From the NCBI GenBank assembly GCA_035512595.1, contig DATKDU010000115.1, positions 1 through 14,275 on the forward strand: 14,275 bases of DNA. Reading direction: 5' to 3'. Every line of letters begins with the position of its first letter. Positions within the stretch are counted from its first letter, which is position 1. Under the pieces are notes generated by a model. It made no database searches, was not told the origin of the DNA, and saw nothing but the letters and a program-made list of their open reading frames with translations. The position numbers were made by a program, and so were the translations under genes. Origin of the DNA: DATKDU01 sp035512595 (lineage in GTDB: Bacteria; Planctomycetota; Planctomycetia; Pirellulales; Pirellulaceae). Below, piece by piece: positions 13,743 through 14,275 of the stretch.

Positions 13743-14275
13743 TGCAAACCTCGACGACACGCCGCGCTTTCTGCCGCGCCGCACTGGCGGCGGCACTTGG
13801 CTCGTTGACGGGGCATGCCAGTCCGTCAACGGCTGCTGACGCGACCGCCCCTTCGCTGATTCCCGAAGCCCTCTCCGAAGAGTACGCACTTCCCAAGGAG
13901 CCGCGGGCGCGGCTGGCCATCACGCTCGACCTGGAGATGAGCGCCCAGTATCCACGCCCCGGCATGACCGAATGGAATTACGAAAAGGGGAACCTCGACG
14001 AGGACACCAAGAACTACTCGCTGGAAATCGCCCGCCGCGTGAAAGACGCTGGCGGCGTGATCCATTTCTTCTGCGTCGGCCGCGTGCTTGAGCAGCCCGA
14101 CGTCCAGTGGCTCCAGGAACTAGCCAAACAGGGGCACCCGATCGGCAATCACACCTACGACCACGTCAATGTGAAGGCCGCCAAAGCGGAAGAAACGCAG
14201 TTCCGGTTTCAGCGCGCGCCCTGGCTGGTCCGCGGCAAATCGGCCCTGGAGGTGGTTCGGGAGAACATCCGCGTC
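13742..14275 (+). CDS. Polysaccharide deacetylase-like protein, 3' end beyond the window
   Basis: The first 178 residues of a protein that continues past the window edge. The N-terminus STTRRAFCRAALAAALG has a twin-arginine followed by a hydrophobic stretch, so Tat export is likely. The NodB-type fold is indicated by LAITLDLEM (58-66) at the position of motif 1 and by GNHTYDH (135-141), which fits motif 2 (HxxxH metal ligands). Motif 1 has Leu in place of the usual second Asp of TFDD, which normally binds metal; E65 may take over. Members remove acetyl groups from amino sugars in peptidoglycan or exopolysaccharide; the real substrate is not known. The ATG overlaps the kinase stop codon (TGATG), so it is probably translated from the same operon as the sigma factor and kinase. 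Confidence 0.82.
   Translation, partial: MQTSTTRRAFCRAALAAALGSLTGHASPSTAADATAPSLIPEALSEEYALPKEPRARLAITLDLEMSAQYPRPGMTEWNYEKGNLDEDTKNYSLEIARRVKDAGGVIHFFCVGRVLEQPDVQWLQELAKQGHPIGNHTYDHVNVKAAKAEETQFRFQRAPWLVRGKSALEVVRENIRV

Overview
This window looks like chromosomal DNA from a planctomycete, most likely in or near the Pirellulales. The evidence is the high G+C content, the scarcity of clear Shine-Dalgarno sites, an ECF sigma factor gene overlapping a large Ser/Thr kinase with C-terminal WD40 repeats, a secreted YncE-like propeller joined to a c-type cytochrome, and intergenic inverted repeats built from short words. The taxonomic call is inference from gene content; there is no rRNA or other marker gene here.

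Layout. 61-555 (+) is a secreted or membrane-anchored cupin. 623-1882 (-) is a secreted protein of unknown function. 2025-2777 (+) is a HisA/HisF-related TIM barrel. 2870-5155 (-) is an ABC-2 permease carrying a large extracytoplasmic beta-propeller-like domain, and 5321-6310 (-) is the ATPase that pairs with it. 6407-6753 has no conventional gene, but it holds a candidate small structured RNA with a very strong ribosome-binding site, a 12-codon ORF, several hairpins and a textbook intrinsic terminator. 6754-7527 (-) is a seven-helix membrane protein downstream of 7561-9345 (-), a propeller/di-heme cytochrome c. After a divergent intergenic region, 9701-10339 (ECF sigma), 10320-13742 (kinase with 14 WD blades) and 13742 to the window end (polysaccharide deacetylase, cut by the edge) form a tightly overlapping + strand operon.

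How the parts may work together. The ATPase and permease should form one exporter. The sigma factor, kinase and deacetylase are probably translationally coupled, suggesting a kinase-controlled transcription response that may touch envelope polysaccharide. The cytochrome and the membrane protein are probably co-transcribed. Three separate proteins here (permease, cytochrome, kinase) carry beta-propellers.

The most unusual feature is a set of inverted repeats whose arms are arrays of 7-bp (or 14-bp) words. At least four unrelated-looking examples occur: near 568-631, 1902-1998, 5163-5316 and 11004-11074. The last lies inside the kinase reading frame, between the HRD catalytic loop and the DFG motif, where it adds roughly 27 residues without breaking the frame. 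The other leading candidate for something undescribed is the small RNA at about 6566-6730.
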